Assembly (NCBI RefSeq): GCF_002836055.1
Contig: NZ_PJBS01000158.1
Span: 1-64,000 of the forward strand
Source of the DNA: Psychroflexus sp. MES1-P1E
GTDB taxonomy: Bacteria; Bacteroidota; Bacteroidia; Flavobacteriales; Flavobacteriaceae
Direction: 5' to 3'
DNA length: 64,000 nt
Both the position numbers and the translations under genes were made by a program. This document shows, in pieces, positions 29,639 through 39,464 of this stretch (positions within the stretch are counted from its first letter, which is position 1; the number at the start of each line of letters is the position of its first letter). Below the pieces are notes generated by a model. That model searched no databases. It was not told where the DNA came from and was given only the letters and a program-made list of their open reading frames with translations.

Positions 29639-30957
29639 GAACACTAAAGACCTTTCATATATCCATTCCACAAGATTTTAAAAACAAATTGATGCTTTGG
29701 GGAAATCAGTTTGAAGAAGCCATCTATTTGGACTCTAATCAAAATCGACAAGAGCATCAAAATTTTGAGGCTTTAATGGCAGTTGAAGCCTTCACTGCCA
29801 TTAAATCTGATGACAATGAAGCCTTCTTAAGGCTAAACGAATACCAACACACTACTCAAGATTGGTTATTTGGTTATATGAGTTATGACTTGAAGAATGA
29901 TACTGAACATCTGACTTCTCAGAATCAAGACCAACTCAACTTTCCAGAATTGTATTTCATTCAACCTAAGAAAATCTGGATTTTAAAAGGAGAAACTATA
30001 GAAGCTCATTATCTCAAACTTGTCGATGATGAGATAGAGGCAGATCTACAATCTATTTTAAATTTTGACTCCGTTGAAGAGAAGTATTTAGACCCTGTTG
30101 TGTTTACACCGAGATGGAACAAAGTGGACTATATCGAGAAGGCTCAATCCATTTTAAAACACATTCAAAGAGGAGATATTTATGAGGTGAATTTTTGTCA
30201 AGAGTTCTATGCTGAAAACTCAAATATTGATCCTGTAAAGACTTTTCAAAGTTTAAATTCTATTTCTAAAGCTCCGTTTTCAAGTTATCTTAAATTGGAA
30301 AATTACTATGCGATGGGAGCCAGTCCTGAGCGTTTTTTGATGAAAAAAAATCAACAATTGATTTCACAACCTATCAAAGGAACCGCTCGAAGAGGAAACA
30401 CACGTGAAGAAGATGAAGAGTTGAAAGCTCAACTTAAAATCGATCCCAAAGAGATTTCAGAAAACGTGATGATTGTTGACTTAGTCAGAAATGACTTGTC
30501 CAAAACAGCTCAAAAAGCTTCAGTTAATGTTGAAGAATTGTGTAAAGTCTATTCTTATGAGCAAGTCCACCAAATGATATCTACACTAAGTTCCCAAGTA
30601 AAGCCAGAATTTTCTACAGCGGAAATCCTGAAATCTTTATTTCCAATGGGAAGTATGACAGGAGCCCCTAAACTATCTGCTATGGAAATAGCAGAGCATA
30701 ATGAATCTACCAAACGAGGACTCTATAGTGGTGCCATTGGCTATATCACTCCCAAGGGTGACTTCGATTTTAATGTCGTTATAAGAACTTTGCTGTATAA
30801 TTCTGAAAAGAAATACCTTTCTTATATGGTAGGTAGTGCCATCACAAGCTTGGCCAATCCAGAACAGGAATACGAAGAGTGTTTATTGAAAGGGAAAGCA
30901 TTACAATATGCTGTTAATACCTCCGCTGTTTCTGAAAAGAAGACTAATAAAGCTTAA
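29635..30957 (+). CDS. pabB: Aminodeoxychorismate synthase component I
   Basis: The protein (440 aa) belongs to the chorismate-binding family and gives aminodeoxychorismate on the way to p-aminobenzoate and folate. The motif PIKGTARRG carries the active-site lysine that separates PabB from anthranilate synthase (PLAGT). Other landmarks are MIVDLVRNDLSK, LFPMGSMTGAPKLSAMEIAE and RGLYSGAIGYI. The TTG start at 29635 overlaps the stop of the preceding reductase gene. tilS starts 18 bases after its stop. Confidence 0.93.
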   Translation: MRTLKTFHISIPQDFKNKLMLWGNQFEEAIYLDSNQNRQEHQNFEALMAVEAFTAIKSDDNEAFLRLNEYQHTTQDWLFGYMSYDLKNDTEHLTSQNQDQLNFPELYFIQPKKIWILKGETIEAHYLKLVDDEIEADLQSILNFDSVEEKYLDPVVFTPRWNKVDYIEKAQSILKHIQRGDIYEVNFCQEFYAENSNIDPVKTFQSLNSISKAPFSSYLKLENYYAMGASPERFLMKKNQQLISQPIKGTARRGNTREEDEELKAQLKIDPKEISENVMIVDLVRNDLSKTAQKASVNVEELCKVYSYEQVHQMISTLSSQVKPEFSTAEILKSLFPMGSMTGAPKLSAMEIAEHNESTKRGLYSGAIGYITPKGDFDFNVVIRTLLYNSEKKYLSYMVGSAITSLANPEQEYEECLLKGKALQYAVNTSAVSEKKTNKA

Positions 30958-30975
30958 TTTTGAAGTTTTTATGTC

Positions 30976-32289
30976 ATGCAAGATCGATTTAAATCCCATA
31001 TTCAATCTGAATTTCCAGAACTTCTCACTACTCCTTTTCTCATTGCGATAAGCGGGGGTTTAGACAGTGTGGTTCTTGCTCATTTGTGCAACTCTTTACA
31101 TTTAGATTTTGGTTTATCACACTGTAATTTTCAGCTTAGAGGATTAGATAGCACTAGGGATGCAGAATTTGTAAAGAACCTATCGATTAGGTTAAAATGT
31201 GAATTTTTTATTAAGACTTTTCAGACAGAAAGCATTGCCCAAGAAACTAAATCCTCTATTCAAGTTACCGCTAGAAAATTGCGATACGATTGGTTTCAAG
31301 AATTGATTGAAACTACTTCCCATCACTATCTACTTACCGCACACCATTTAAATGATGATCTAGAAACGTTCATCATCAATCTAAGTAGAAGTACAGGTTT
31401 AAAAGGGCTAACAGGTATTCCACACCGAAATGGCCACATCCTAAGACCGCTTTTAAAATTCTCTAAGGCTGAGCTAAAAGAGTATGCCATAAAGCATAAC
31501 ATATACTGGAGAGAGGACCAGAGTAATGCGTCTACAAAATACCTGAGAAATGAAATTAGACATAAAATTGTTCCCTCATTACTGGAATTAAACTCTCAAT
31601 TCCTTGAGAGTTTTGAATCTACTCTCATAAAATTGAAACAAACCGAACACTTAATTAAAGACTATACGGCTTTACTTCACCAAGACTTGGTAAGCGAAGA
31701 AGCTAACCGCTTTAATATTGATATAGAAAAACTAAAAACGCATCCCAATCCACGTGGAATTTTATATCAGTTGCTAGAGGGTTTTGGATTTACACAATGG
31801 GAGGATGTCTATCATTTATTAGATGCACAAACTGGAAAAATTGTAAAATCTCCTACACATCAACTTGTAAAAGACAGAAATAAATTAACTGTAGCAGCAT
31901 TATATACAGAGGAAATTAAACCGATTACTATTGAAGAAAGCGACAAAGTTGTGCGTATGATCAACTCCAAACTCGAGTTTCAAGACCACAAAAAATTGGA
32001 AGAAAAAGGGAAACAATTTGCTTATTTTGATAAATCAAAACTTAAGTTTCCCTTAAGTCTAAGACCAGTTCAAAATGGAGACTATTTTTATCCGTTTGGA
32101 ATGAAAGGGAAGAAAAAACTGAGTGATTTTCTTAAAGATGAAAAAATAAGTCCTGTAGATAAATCTTCTCAACTTGTCCTTTGCAATTATAATGGTGATA
32201 TTATTTGGGTACTAAATTTGCGAACAGATCACAGATATAAAGTAGAAAAGAACACTCAAAACATCCTTAAAATCGAACTTAAAGAATGA
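30976..32289 (+). CDS. tilS: tRNA(Ile)-lysidine synthase
   Basis: The protein is 437 aa. The PP-loop ATPase motif AISGGLDSVVLAHLC lies near residue 25, followed by GLSHCNFQLRG, ARKLRYDWFQE, TAHHLNDDLETFIINLSR and GLTGIP, all hallmarks of TilS. A substrate-recognition and carboxyl domain with KLSDFLKDEKI completes it. It modifies C34 of the CAU-anticodon tRNA-Ile to lysidine. The ATG at 30976 is used; another ATG at 30971 is out of frame. Its stop overlaps the dsbD start by four bases. Confidence 0.95.
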   Translation: MQDRFKSHIQSEFPELLTTPFLIAISGGLDSVVLAHLCNSLHLDFGLSHCNFQLRGLDSTRDAEFVKNLSIRLKCEFFIKTFQTESIAQETKSSIQVTARKLRYDWFQELIETTSHHYLLTAHHLNDDLETFIINLSRSTGLKGLTGIPHRNGHILRPLLKFSKAELKEYAIKHNIYWREDQSNASTKYLRNEIRHKIVPSLLELNSQFLESFESTLIKLKQTEHLIKDYTALLHQDLVSEEANRFNIDIEKLKTHPNPRGILYQLLEGFGFTQWEDVYHLLDAQTGKIVKSPTHQLVKDRNKLTVAALYTEEIKPITIEESDKVVRMINSKLEFQDHKKLEEKGKQFAYFDKSKLKFPLSLRPVQNGDYFYPFGMKGKKKLSDFLKDEKISPVDKSSQLVLCNYNGDIIWVLNLRTDHRYKVEKNTQNILKIELKE

Positions 32290-34304
32290 TTAAAAAGATT
32301 TCGTATTTTTCCTTGGCTTTGCTCATCAGCTCAACCACATGGGCTCAATTTGGTTTATCATTAGAAGTGGCTACCGAAAACCCTTCAAAATGGAAGGCTT
32401 CTGTTAAAAAAACTTCAGATAGTGTTTATACCGTTTCAGTAGTAGCGACTATGGACCCAACTTGGCATTTACCGTCTCAAAAAGAACTCGGAGAAGATGA
32501 AAATGGCCCGATCCCTACTGAATTTAATTTTGGATATGATTCCGACAAACTTGAAAAGTTAGGACCCACACAAGGACCTCAAGGCATTACAAAATTTGAC
32601 GAAATCTTTGAAACCAATCTTACCTACTTTAAAGATAGGGCTGTTTTTGAACAAGATTTCAGGATTAAAGCTGAAACTACAACTCTAGATCTGGAAATCC
32701 TTTTTATGATCTGTAATGATGTAATGTGTCTGCCGCAAGATCAGCAACGTTTTAATTTTAAGGTGCAAAACTCTATTTTACAACTCGCTGAGACCAAATC
32801 CATAGAGATAAGAAACAAGGATAAAACTAATGCTAATGCCTTAAAATTAAATCTTTTAGGCAAAGGCGACTATAAATTGAATTCAGATGAACCCAATGAC
32901 TCCAATCTTACTTTATTTCTTCTAGGCTTTGTTGGTGGACTTATAGCTTTGCTCACTCCTTGTGTATTTCCTATGATTCCGCTCACTGTTTCCTTTTTTA
33001 CCAAAGGAGCAAAAACCAAAAAGTTAGGATTGATCAATGCTATATTATATGGAGCATTTATCTTTTTGATATATCTACTATTGAGTATTCCTTTTCATCT
33101 TCTCGATTCTGTAAATCCTGAAATTTTAAATAATATTTCAACCAATCCCTACTTGAATGTGACATTTTTTGTCATTTTTATGATTTTTGCCTTTTCCTTT
33201 TTTGGTTATTATGAGATTACACTTCCCAATTCTTGGAGTAGTCGCCTAGACCAGAAAGCAACAAGTGTTGGAGGTGTTGTCGGGATATTCTTTATGGCAC
33301 TCACTTTAGCTTTGGTTTCCTTTTCGTGTACGGGCCCTATTTTAGGATCCTTGTTAGGAGGTTCTCTATCTTCAGATGGTGGAGCTACTATGCTCACGTT
33401 TGGCATGGGAGGTTTTGGCTTGGCGCTTGCCCTTCCTTTTGCTCTGTTCGCCTTATTTCCCAATTGGCTTAATGCGTTACCAAAAAGCGGTGGCTGGCTG
33501 AATACTGTGAAAGTTGTCCTTGGTTTTTTGGAATTGGGACTTGCTTTTAAGTTTTTATCCAATGCAGACCTCGTGCAACATTGGGGAATTTTAAGAAGAG
33601 AAGTTTTTATAGGGATTTGGATTCTTATAGGTATTGGCTTGGTGTTGTATTTGTTTGGAAAACTAAGGTTTCCACACGATGGCCCTCTACAAAGATTGGG
33701 CAAAGGCAGATTATTTGCAGGTATCATAACATTAGCTTTTGTCGTTTATCTAATTCCGGGGTTAACCAATTCACCTTCTGCCAATCTGAAATTAATCAGT
33801 GGGTTCCCTCCTCCTCTTTTTTATAGCGTCTATGAAAAAGATACTGATGGACCACTAGGGCTAAAAGCCTATAAAAGTTTTGATGAAGGCTTAAAAGTTG
33901 CTCAGGAAGAGAATAAGCCTATTTTACTGGACTTTACAGGCTGGGCCTGTGTGAATTGTAGGAAAATGGAAGAACAAGTCTGGAGTGTTCCCGAAGTTTA
34001 CGAAACTATCAAAAACGACTATATTCTGATTTCTCTTTACGTAGACGACAAAGCTAAACTCAGCGATGATAACCAATTCAATTTTGAAAGAAAAAATGGC
34101 ACTGTTAAAAAAATAAGAACTATTGGAGATAAATGGGCCACCTTTCAAACGCTAAATTTTAAGAACAACTCACAACCTTATTATGTTTTATTATCTCCAA
34201 AACTAGAGGTTTTAAATAAAACGATTGCTTATGAATCTTCGTCTAAGGCCTATCTTAGCTGGTTGATACAAGGCTTAGAGAATTTCGAAAACAAGAAAAG
34301 ATAG
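32286..34304 (+). CDS. dsbD: Thiol:disulfide interchange protein DsbD
   Basis: The protein is 672 aa with three parts. After the signal peptide MIKKISYFSLALLISSTTWA comes a periplasmic domain with a cysteine pair in MICNDVMCLPQDQQ. The eight-helix membrane domain has its redox cysteines in LLTPCVFPMIPLT and SFSCTGPILGS. The carboxyl thioredoxin-like domain has WACVNCRKMEE. It moves electrons from cytoplasmic thioredoxin to periplasmic disulfides. The helices sit at about residues 215-500. It is the third gene of the pabB-tilS-dsbD run. A terminator stem begins within its last codons. Confidence 0.92.
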   Translation: MIKKISYFSLALLISSTTWAQFGLSLEVATENPSKWKASVKKTSDSVYTVSVVATMDPTWHLPSQKELGEDENGPIPTEFNFGYDSDKLEKLGPTQGPQGITKFDEIFETNLTYFKDRAVFEQDFRIKAETTTLDLEILFMICNDVMCLPQDQQRFNFKVQNSILQLAETKSIEIRNKDKTNANALKLNLLGKGDYKLNSDEPNDSNLTLFLLGFVGGLIALLTPCVFPMIPLTVSFFTKGAKTKKLGLINAILYGAFIFLIYLLLSIPFHLLDSVNPEILNNISTNPYLNVTFFVIFMIFAFSFFGYYEITLPNSWSSRLDQKATSVGGVVGIFFMALTLALVSFSCTGPILGSLLGGSLSSDGGATMLTFGMGGFGLALALPFALFALFPNWLNALPKSGGWLNTVKVVLGFLELGLAFKFLSNADLVQHWGILRREVFIGIWILIGIGLVLYLFGKLRFPHDGPLQRLGKGRLFAGIITLAFVVYLIPGLTNSPSANLKLISGFPPPLFYSVYEKDTDGPLGLKAYKSFDEGLKVAQEENKPILLDFTGWACVNCRKMEEQVWSVPEVYETIKNDYILISLYVDDKAKLSDDNQFNFERKNGTVKKIRTIGDKWATFQTLNFKNNSQPYYVLLSPKLEVLNKTIAYESSSKAYLSWLIQGLENFENKKR

Positions 34305-34325
34305 AGTTTAAATCTCTATCTTTTT
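34296..34325 (+). terminator. Terminator overlapping the dsbD stop codon
   Basis: AAAGATAGAG and CTCTATCTTT pair around TTTAAAT, followed by further Ts. The TAG stop at 34302-34304 lies inside the left arm. Confidence 0.85.
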
Positions 34326-34352
34326 CTCATGTGTTAATAAAATAAAATTTCT

Positions 34353-35558
34353 TTAAAGTGCTACTTCCAATTGGTTTCTGACGATATCATCAAAAGTTTC
34401 TCGCTGTCTAATCAGGTGAGCTTTACCTTTATGCCATAAAACCTCTGGGGGTCTAAATCTAGAATTATAGTTACTCGCCATCGAATAACAATAGGCACCA
34501 GCATTTTTAAAAGCTAGTATATCACCTTCGCTTATTTCAGTAATCATTTTATTATTGGCAAAAGTGTCAGTTTCGCAGATGTAACCGACAACTGAGTAAA
34601 ATCTTTTGTTGCGCTTTGGGTGGGATATATTTATAATGTCATGGTTAGAACCATAAAACATTGGCCGAACTAAATGATTGAAACCAGAATCAATTTGAGC
34701 AAACACTGTTGAAGTTGTTTGCTTGACAACATTAACTTTGGCCAAAAAGAAACCTGCTTCACTTACCAAAAATTTACCTGGCTCAAAGGCTAAGGTTAAC
34801 TCTTTACCGTAGGATTTACAAAATTCGTTGAAACGCTTTGTCAATTTTGTACCTAATTCTTCTACGTCTGTTTCGATATCTCCCTCATGGTAAGGAACTT
34901 TAAATCCACTTCCAAAATCTAAAAATTCAAGATTCTGAAATTTAGCAGCAACATCAAATAAAATTTCAGCTGCATAAAGAAAAACCCCAATATCCAAAAT
35001 ATCACTACCAGTATGCATGTGAATTCCGTTGATAGTCATTCCTGTATTTTCAACAATACGCAATACATGAGGCATTTGATGTATGGAGATACCAAATTTA
35101 GAATCGATATGACCTACAGAAATATTGGTGTTTCCGCCAGCCATGACGTGTGGATTTATTCTAATACAAACAGGAATTTTTGGATGTTTCGTTCCAAATT
35201 GCTCTAGAATAAGCAAATTATCTATGTTAATTTGAACTCCCAAATCTACAGCTTCTTCCAACTCCCCCATGGAGACGCCATTGGGAGTAAATATAATTTT
35301 TTCAGGATTCACCCCAGCAGCTATACCAAGTCTTACTTCTTGTATAGAGACTGTATCTAGACCACTTCCCAACTGATTAAACAAGCGGAGAATACTTAAA
35401 TTTGAAAGGGCTTTAACTGCATAATGCAAACGCAAATGTTTTACTTTTTTGAATGCTTCTGTCAGGCGTTTATATTGATTTATTATCGTTTCTGAATCAT
35501 AAACATAAACAGGACTCCCAAACTGTTGGGTGACTTCTAAAAGATTTGCATGTGTCAT
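34353..35558 (-). CDS. lysA: Diaminopimelate decarboxylase
   Basis: The protein is 401 aa. LysA makes lysine by decarboxylating meso-diaminopimelate with PLP. The PLP lysine sits in LRLHYAVKALSN near residue 48. Also present are HPHVMAGG-type INPHVMAGGNTNISVGH, GSGFKVPYHEG, FEPGKFLVSEAGF, GYICETDTFA and AGAYCYSMASNYNSR. The catalytic cysteine in CETD and the tyrosine in the last motif are kept. It is transcribed towards dsbD; the terminator between them may serve both directions. Confidence 0.95.
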   Translation of the reverse strand: MTHANLLEVTQQFGSPVYVYDSETIINQYKRLTEAFKKVKHLRLHYAVKALSNLSILRLFNQLGSGLDTVSIQEVRLGIAAGVNPEKIIFTPNGVSMGELEEAVDLGVQINIDNLLILEQFGTKHPKIPVCIRINPHVMAGGNTNISVGHIDSKFGISIHQMPHVLRIVENTGMTINGIHMHTGSDILDIGVFLYAAEILFDVAAKFQNLEFLDFGSGFKVPYHEGDIETDVEELGTKLTKRFNEFCKSYGKELTLAFEPGKFLVSEAGFFLAKVNVVKQTTSTVFAQIDSGFNHLVRPMFYGSNHDIINISHPKRNKRFYSVVGYICETDTFANNKMITEISEGDILAFKNAGAYCYSMASNYNSRFRPPEVLWHKGKAHLIRQRETFDDIVRNQLEVAL

Positions 35559-35754
35559 TTGTAAAAAAATTTAAATATATAAGGGTTTTGCGGTTAAAAT
35601 TAATTTAATCGGATCTAAATAGTAGATATAAGTTGAAAAGAAATTACACTGCTATCTTAGACTTCAAAGTGCGTTTCTTTGAAATCTTACAGTGTTTACG
35701 TTGTGGTTTTCTGGAAAACAGGATTGTTTTAAGTCTCTTTTTGTAGGACTTAAG

Positions 35755-35778
35755 AAGAAACCCGCAAAACATTGCGGG
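35755..35778 (-). terminator. Terminator after the 240-aa membrane-protein gene
   Basis: CCCGCAA and TTGCGGG pair around AACA. On the minus strand the stem is followed by TTTCTTCTT, 45 bases past the gene's stop. A second, weaker stem (TTAAGTC/GACTTAA) lies at 35729-35753. Confidence 0.7.
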
Positions 35779-35823
35779 TGATAATTGATATTTTATGAAT
35801 TGTAAAATAATCATATTGCAATT

Positions 35824-36546
35824 TTAAGCATTATAATATTTACTTCTCCAAATTGCAGTGTTAAAATTTTTGCCTTTTGAAAAACCGTAAAAAATAGAGA
35901 CCCCACCTATCCATTTAAACATAAATAAATAAAGCAATATAAATTCTGTTGTAAGGTTATCTTCGTCCATAAAAAAACCACTAGGAACTAAAAATGTACA
36001 GATCAGAGCTGAAAACAAGGCGAAAAATATAAAGTTTTCGAAAGTTTTAAAAGGCCACATCATTATGCGACGAAATGGACTTAGATCGTTTCCCCATTTG
36101 TGAATTAAATAATAATAATCATTTCCGATAGGCGCAAATAACAAAGGATCATCTGCATTTTCAAGTTTAAACAATTTAGAGGGTGCCATAATTTTAAAAC
36201 CCTTTAAGTCTGTCTCATGCTGTTCTTCTAAAGTTTTAATCTTGGAGATAGCTTCGTATGGTAATTTACCTTTGAAATATTTAGAATCCAAAAACCTCAA
36301 TCTATAATTGATACAAATTTGTTCAATCTGGTTGATATGGTAAATTTTACTTGACTCTAACTTGTCGGTATTAAAATTATTGAAATTTATATCGTCGCCG
36401 GAGGCTATTTTATTCAAAATAATGGTGTTTTCAGCATCAACGTTGCTGAAAATAGATTCAACTTCCTTTAGAATATTTTCATTGGAAGTCTTTTTAAATT
36501 TTACTCTATCGAGTTGATCTTTAAGGTTTGTTCTTGGAAACATCAT
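35824..36546 (-). CDS. Conserved membrane protein of unknown function
   Basis: The protein is 240 aa. The amino two-thirds is soluble and charged, ending in a conserved-looking block (RLRFLDSKYFKGKLPYEA, GFKIMAPSKLFKLENADDPL, FAPIGNDYYYLIHKWGNDLS). Two membrane helices follow (FIFFALFSALICTFLVPSGF and EFILLYLFMFKWIGGVSIFY). I recall very similar proteins in other Flavobacteriaceae without a named function. No signal peptide, so the soluble part is probably cytoplasmic. It is a single-gene unit with its own terminator. Confidence 0.75.
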   Translation of the reverse strand: MMFPRTNLKDQLDRVKFKKTSNENILKEVESIFSNVDAENTIILNKIASGDDINFNNFNTDKLESSKIYHINQIEQICINYRLRFLDSKYFKGKLPYEAISKIKTLEEQHETDLKGFKIMAPSKLFKLENADDPLLFAPIGNDYYYLIHKWGNDLSPFRRIMMWPFKTFENFIFFALFSALICTFLVPSGFFMDEDNLTTEFILLYLFMFKWIGGVSIFYGFSKGKNFNTAIWRSKYYNA

Positions 36547-36938
36547 ATATCATTTACATCTTTGGATATAAAAGTAATACCTTAGTTATGTTCAAACAAT
36601 TGCATCTCTGAATTTTAACATGTAATAAGTATATATTCAATCAAGGATCAGCTTTTTTGTAAACGTATGAAATTATAGACTCCCCTTCCTTCTGCTAAAA
36701 CCTCTTTATTAGGGTTTTTCTCTAGCCAACATTTCAGGTTTGCAACAAAAAATTCTGGATCTTAACCTTAAAGTCTTTCCTTCTTTAATTATGACTTTGC
36801 CATGTACAGGATATAAAAAAACCTACTCATATATCTATGCTGGTCATCTTATAAATCTATTTCAATATAATTTATATTGAAAACAAAAAACGTCTCAGCG
36901 AAAAACAAATAGGGATTTAAATATCGTCTAAAGTCAAC
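36547..36938. other. Intergenic stretch with a possible coding relic
   Basis: The 392 bases between pheT and the membrane-protein gene contain no intact gene. The minus strand at 36648-36822 translates in two frames into a plausible peptide (listed separately). The rest is AT-rich. Confidence 0.5.
36648..36822 (-). pseudogene. Possible remnant of a small gene
   Basis: On the minus strand one frame reads FLYPVHGKVIIKEGKTLRL. A neighbouring frame from 36761 then reads DPEFFVANLKCWLEKNPNKE, then VLAEGRGVYNFIRLQKS and stop. Both halves look protein-like and lie back to back, which suggests one frameshifted gene fragment. I do not recognise the family, and chance cannot be excluded. Confidence 0.3.
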
Positions 36939-39365
36939 TTATCTTAAACTAGCACCGAATTCAGTTTCAAATCGATTTTGGAGTTTAGTCATGACTTTAT
37001 CCACCTGCTTATCGGTAAGTGTTTTCTCTTCATCTATAAATTTAAACCTAAGCGCATAGCTCTTTTTTTCTTCAGGCAATTTGTCTCCTTCATAAACGTC
37101 GAATAAATCTACCTCCTTAAGAATAGTCTTATCTGTTTTGAAGGCCACTGTTTTAAGATCATCAAATTTTACAGATTTATCTAAAAGTAATGCAAAATCC
37201 CTTTGAGTAGACGGATACTTAGGTATGTCTTTTATTTTTAAGTGATGATTTTGAATGACCTCTAAGACGGCATCCCAGTGAACATCTGCATATAAAACTT
37301 CTTGTTCAATATCAAAAGACTTTAAAATATGAGGGGTTACTCTTCCAAATTCAACAATAGTTTGAGCTTCTATTTTACCCATAAGACCTTCTGAAAACAA
37401 TGAAGATTCTACAGTCTGAAAGGAAAGGTCTGTTATACCAAGTTTTTCAAAAATACTCGCTAAAATTCCTTTGAGTTCAAAAAAGCTAGTCGTTTCTTGA
37501 GGTCTGGTCCAAGACTTAGAAGATTTAAAACCAGTCAGAAATAAAGACAAGTGCTTAAGCTCCTTATAATCTGGGTTGAATTTGTGGTAGGTTTTACCAA
37601 ATTCAAAGAATTTTAAATCGGTACTTTTTCTATTGATATTATAGCTCAAAGATTCCAAACCAGAACATAACATAGATTGTCTCATAACGCCAAGATCGGA
37701 ACTTAAAGCATTAAGAATACTTACATTATGTTCTTCCTTAAGGTCGTCGATTAAATCTACATAGGATTTGGTCGTCAAAGAATTAGCCATCGTTTCATAA
37801 AAACCCTGAGACACAAGTTGATCTGCTATTTTATTTTGGACTTTATAGTCGTCGTAAGGAGATGAGTTGGCAACAGAAACATTAAACTTGCTATCAGATT
37901 CAATATTATTATACCCATATACTCTCAAAATCTCCTCAATAACATCCACTTCCCTTCGCACATCTACTCTATAAGCTGGAATAGTAAGTCCCAATCCACT
38001 TTCCGAAACATTGTTTACCTTGATGTCCAAAGAGGTGAGAATTGTTTTAATGACCCCAGAATCAATTTCCTGTCCTATCAAATGATTTATTTTATCAAAA
38101 GTTAGAAACACCTGAAAATCTTCAATCTTCTTAGGATAAAAATCATCTACATCACTAGTGACATGACCTCCTGAAATTTCTTGAATTAACAAAACCGCTC
38201 TTTTAAGAGCGAATTCTGTAATATTAGGATCTATACCTCTTTCGTATCTAAAAGAAGCATCTGTATTGAGACCGTGCCTTTTAGCGGTTTTACGAATACT
38301 CACAGCATTAAAATACGCACTTTCTAGAAATATGCTAGACGTGTTTTTTGTAACCCCAGATTCTAGACCCCCGAAAACCCCAGCTATACAAAGTGGTTTT
38401 TGTGAGTCACAAATCATTAAATCGTCCTCATGAAGTTCTCTTTCTATGCCGTCTAAAGTGGTAAACTTAGTCCCACTCTTTAAAGTTTTGACTTGAATTT
38501 TTCGATCTTTAATTTTATCTAAATCAAAAGCATGCATGGGTTGTCCTAACTCATGCATCACATAATTTGTGGCATCTACAATAGTATTTTTAGGATTTAT
38601 TCCTATAGCTTTTAATTTATTTTTTAACCAGTCTGGTGATTCCTTTACCTCAATACCCGAAACAGTAACTCCACAATATCTTGGGGCCAATTTGGATTTT
38701 TTCACTTCAATAGACACCCTATTACTTCTATTTTCAACATGAAAATTACTCACAGAAGGAGTATCAATAGGTAAGTTTATTTCATTTTGAATTAATCCAG
38801 CTCTTAAATCTCTTGCTACTCCCCAATGAGACATGGCGTCTGCTCTGTTGGGTGTTAAACCGATTTCAAAAACTTCATCAATTTCAACCAAAAACACTTC
38901 ATTTAAAGGTGTTCCAGGTATTAATGAATCTTCCAATACCATTATTCCATCGTGACTTCCACCAAGCCCTATTTCATCTTCGGCACAAATCATACCTTCA
39001 CTTACTTCTCCTCTTATCTTGCCTTTCTTAATAGTCCAGGGTTCGCCTTTGTCATCATATAAAATTGTACCGATGGTTGCAACAGGAACTAATTGACCTT
39101 CAGCAACATTTGGAGCTCCGCAAACAATAGTTAGCGATGTATCTGTGCCAATATTGACTTTAGTTAACTTCAGTCGATCAGCATTTGGATGGGATTCACA
39201 AGATTCTACACGACCTACAAGGAGACCTTCTAGCCTACCTTTTATAGATTCGAATGCTTCAATACCTTCTACTTCAAGACCTAAATCTGTAAGTAAAACT
39301 TCAGTCTCTTCTGCAGACCATTTTGTATTGATGAATTGTTTTAACCAATTGAAAGAAATCTTCAT
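36939..39365 (-). CDS. pheT: Phenylalanine--tRNA ligase beta subunit
   Basis: The protein is 808 aa, the normal bacterial length. In order: an amino-terminal EMAP/OB tRNA-binding domain (VGRVESCESHPNADRLKLTK, VCGAPNVAEGQLVPVA), the B3/B4 editing region (YCGVTVSGI, HELGQPMHAFD, CIAGVFGGLESGV, RYERGIDPN), B5 (LIGQEIDSGVIKTIL, RVDVRREVDVIEEILRVYGY), the catalytic-like core and the FDX-ACB anticodon domain (KYPSTQRDFALLLDKSV). The alpha subunit gene is not adjacent. Confidence 0.97.
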   Translation of the reverse strand: MKISFNWLKQFINTKWSAEETEVLLTDLGLEVEGIEAFESIKGRLEGLLVGRVESCESHPNADRLKLTKVNIGTDTSLTIVCGAPNVAEGQLVPVATIGTILYDDKGEPWTIKKGKIRGEVSEGMICAEDEIGLGGSHDGIMVLEDSLIPGTPLNEVFLVEIDEVFEIGLTPNRADAMSHWGVARDLRAGLIQNEINLPIDTPSVSNFHVENRSNRVSIEVKKSKLAPRYCGVTVSGIEVKESPDWLKNKLKAIGINPKNTIVDATNYVMHELGQPMHAFDLDKIKDRKIQVKTLKSGTKFTTLDGIERELHEDDLMICDSQKPLCIAGVFGGLESGVTKNTSSIFLESAYFNAVSIRKTAKRHGLNTDASFRYERGIDPNITEFALKRAVLLIQEISGGHVTSDVDDFYPKKIEDFQVFLTFDKINHLIGQEIDSGVIKTILTSLDIKVNNVSESGLGLTIPAYRVDVRREVDVIEEILRVYGYNNIESDSKFNVSVANSSPYDDYKVQNKIADQLVSQGFYETMANSLTTKSYVDLIDDLKEEHNVSILNALSSDLGVMRQSMLCSGLESLSYNINRKSTDLKFFEFGKTYHKFNPDYKELKHLSLFLTGFKSSKSWTRPQETTSFFELKGILASIFEKLGITDLSFQTVESSLFSEGLMGKIEAQTIVEFGRVTPHILKSFDIEQEVLYADVHWDAVLEVIQNHHLKIKDIPKYPSTQRDFALLLDKSVKFDDLKTVAFKTDKTILKEVDLFDVYEGDKLPEEKKSYALRFKFIDEEKTLTDKQVDKVMTKLQNRFETEFGASLR

Positions 39366-39464
39366 ACTTTATAGTTATAAAGGCGCAAAGATAACAAACC
39401 GCCTTGGCTCTTAAAATTTTTATTCCTCTAAAATTATGGTAAATTGAATTTTAAAATAAATACA

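Noticed and set aside
33209-33727. 172-codon open frame antisense to dsbD
   Set aside because: It lies wholly inside the membrane domain of dsbD on the opposite strand and has the proline/lysine-rich text typical of antisense shadows.
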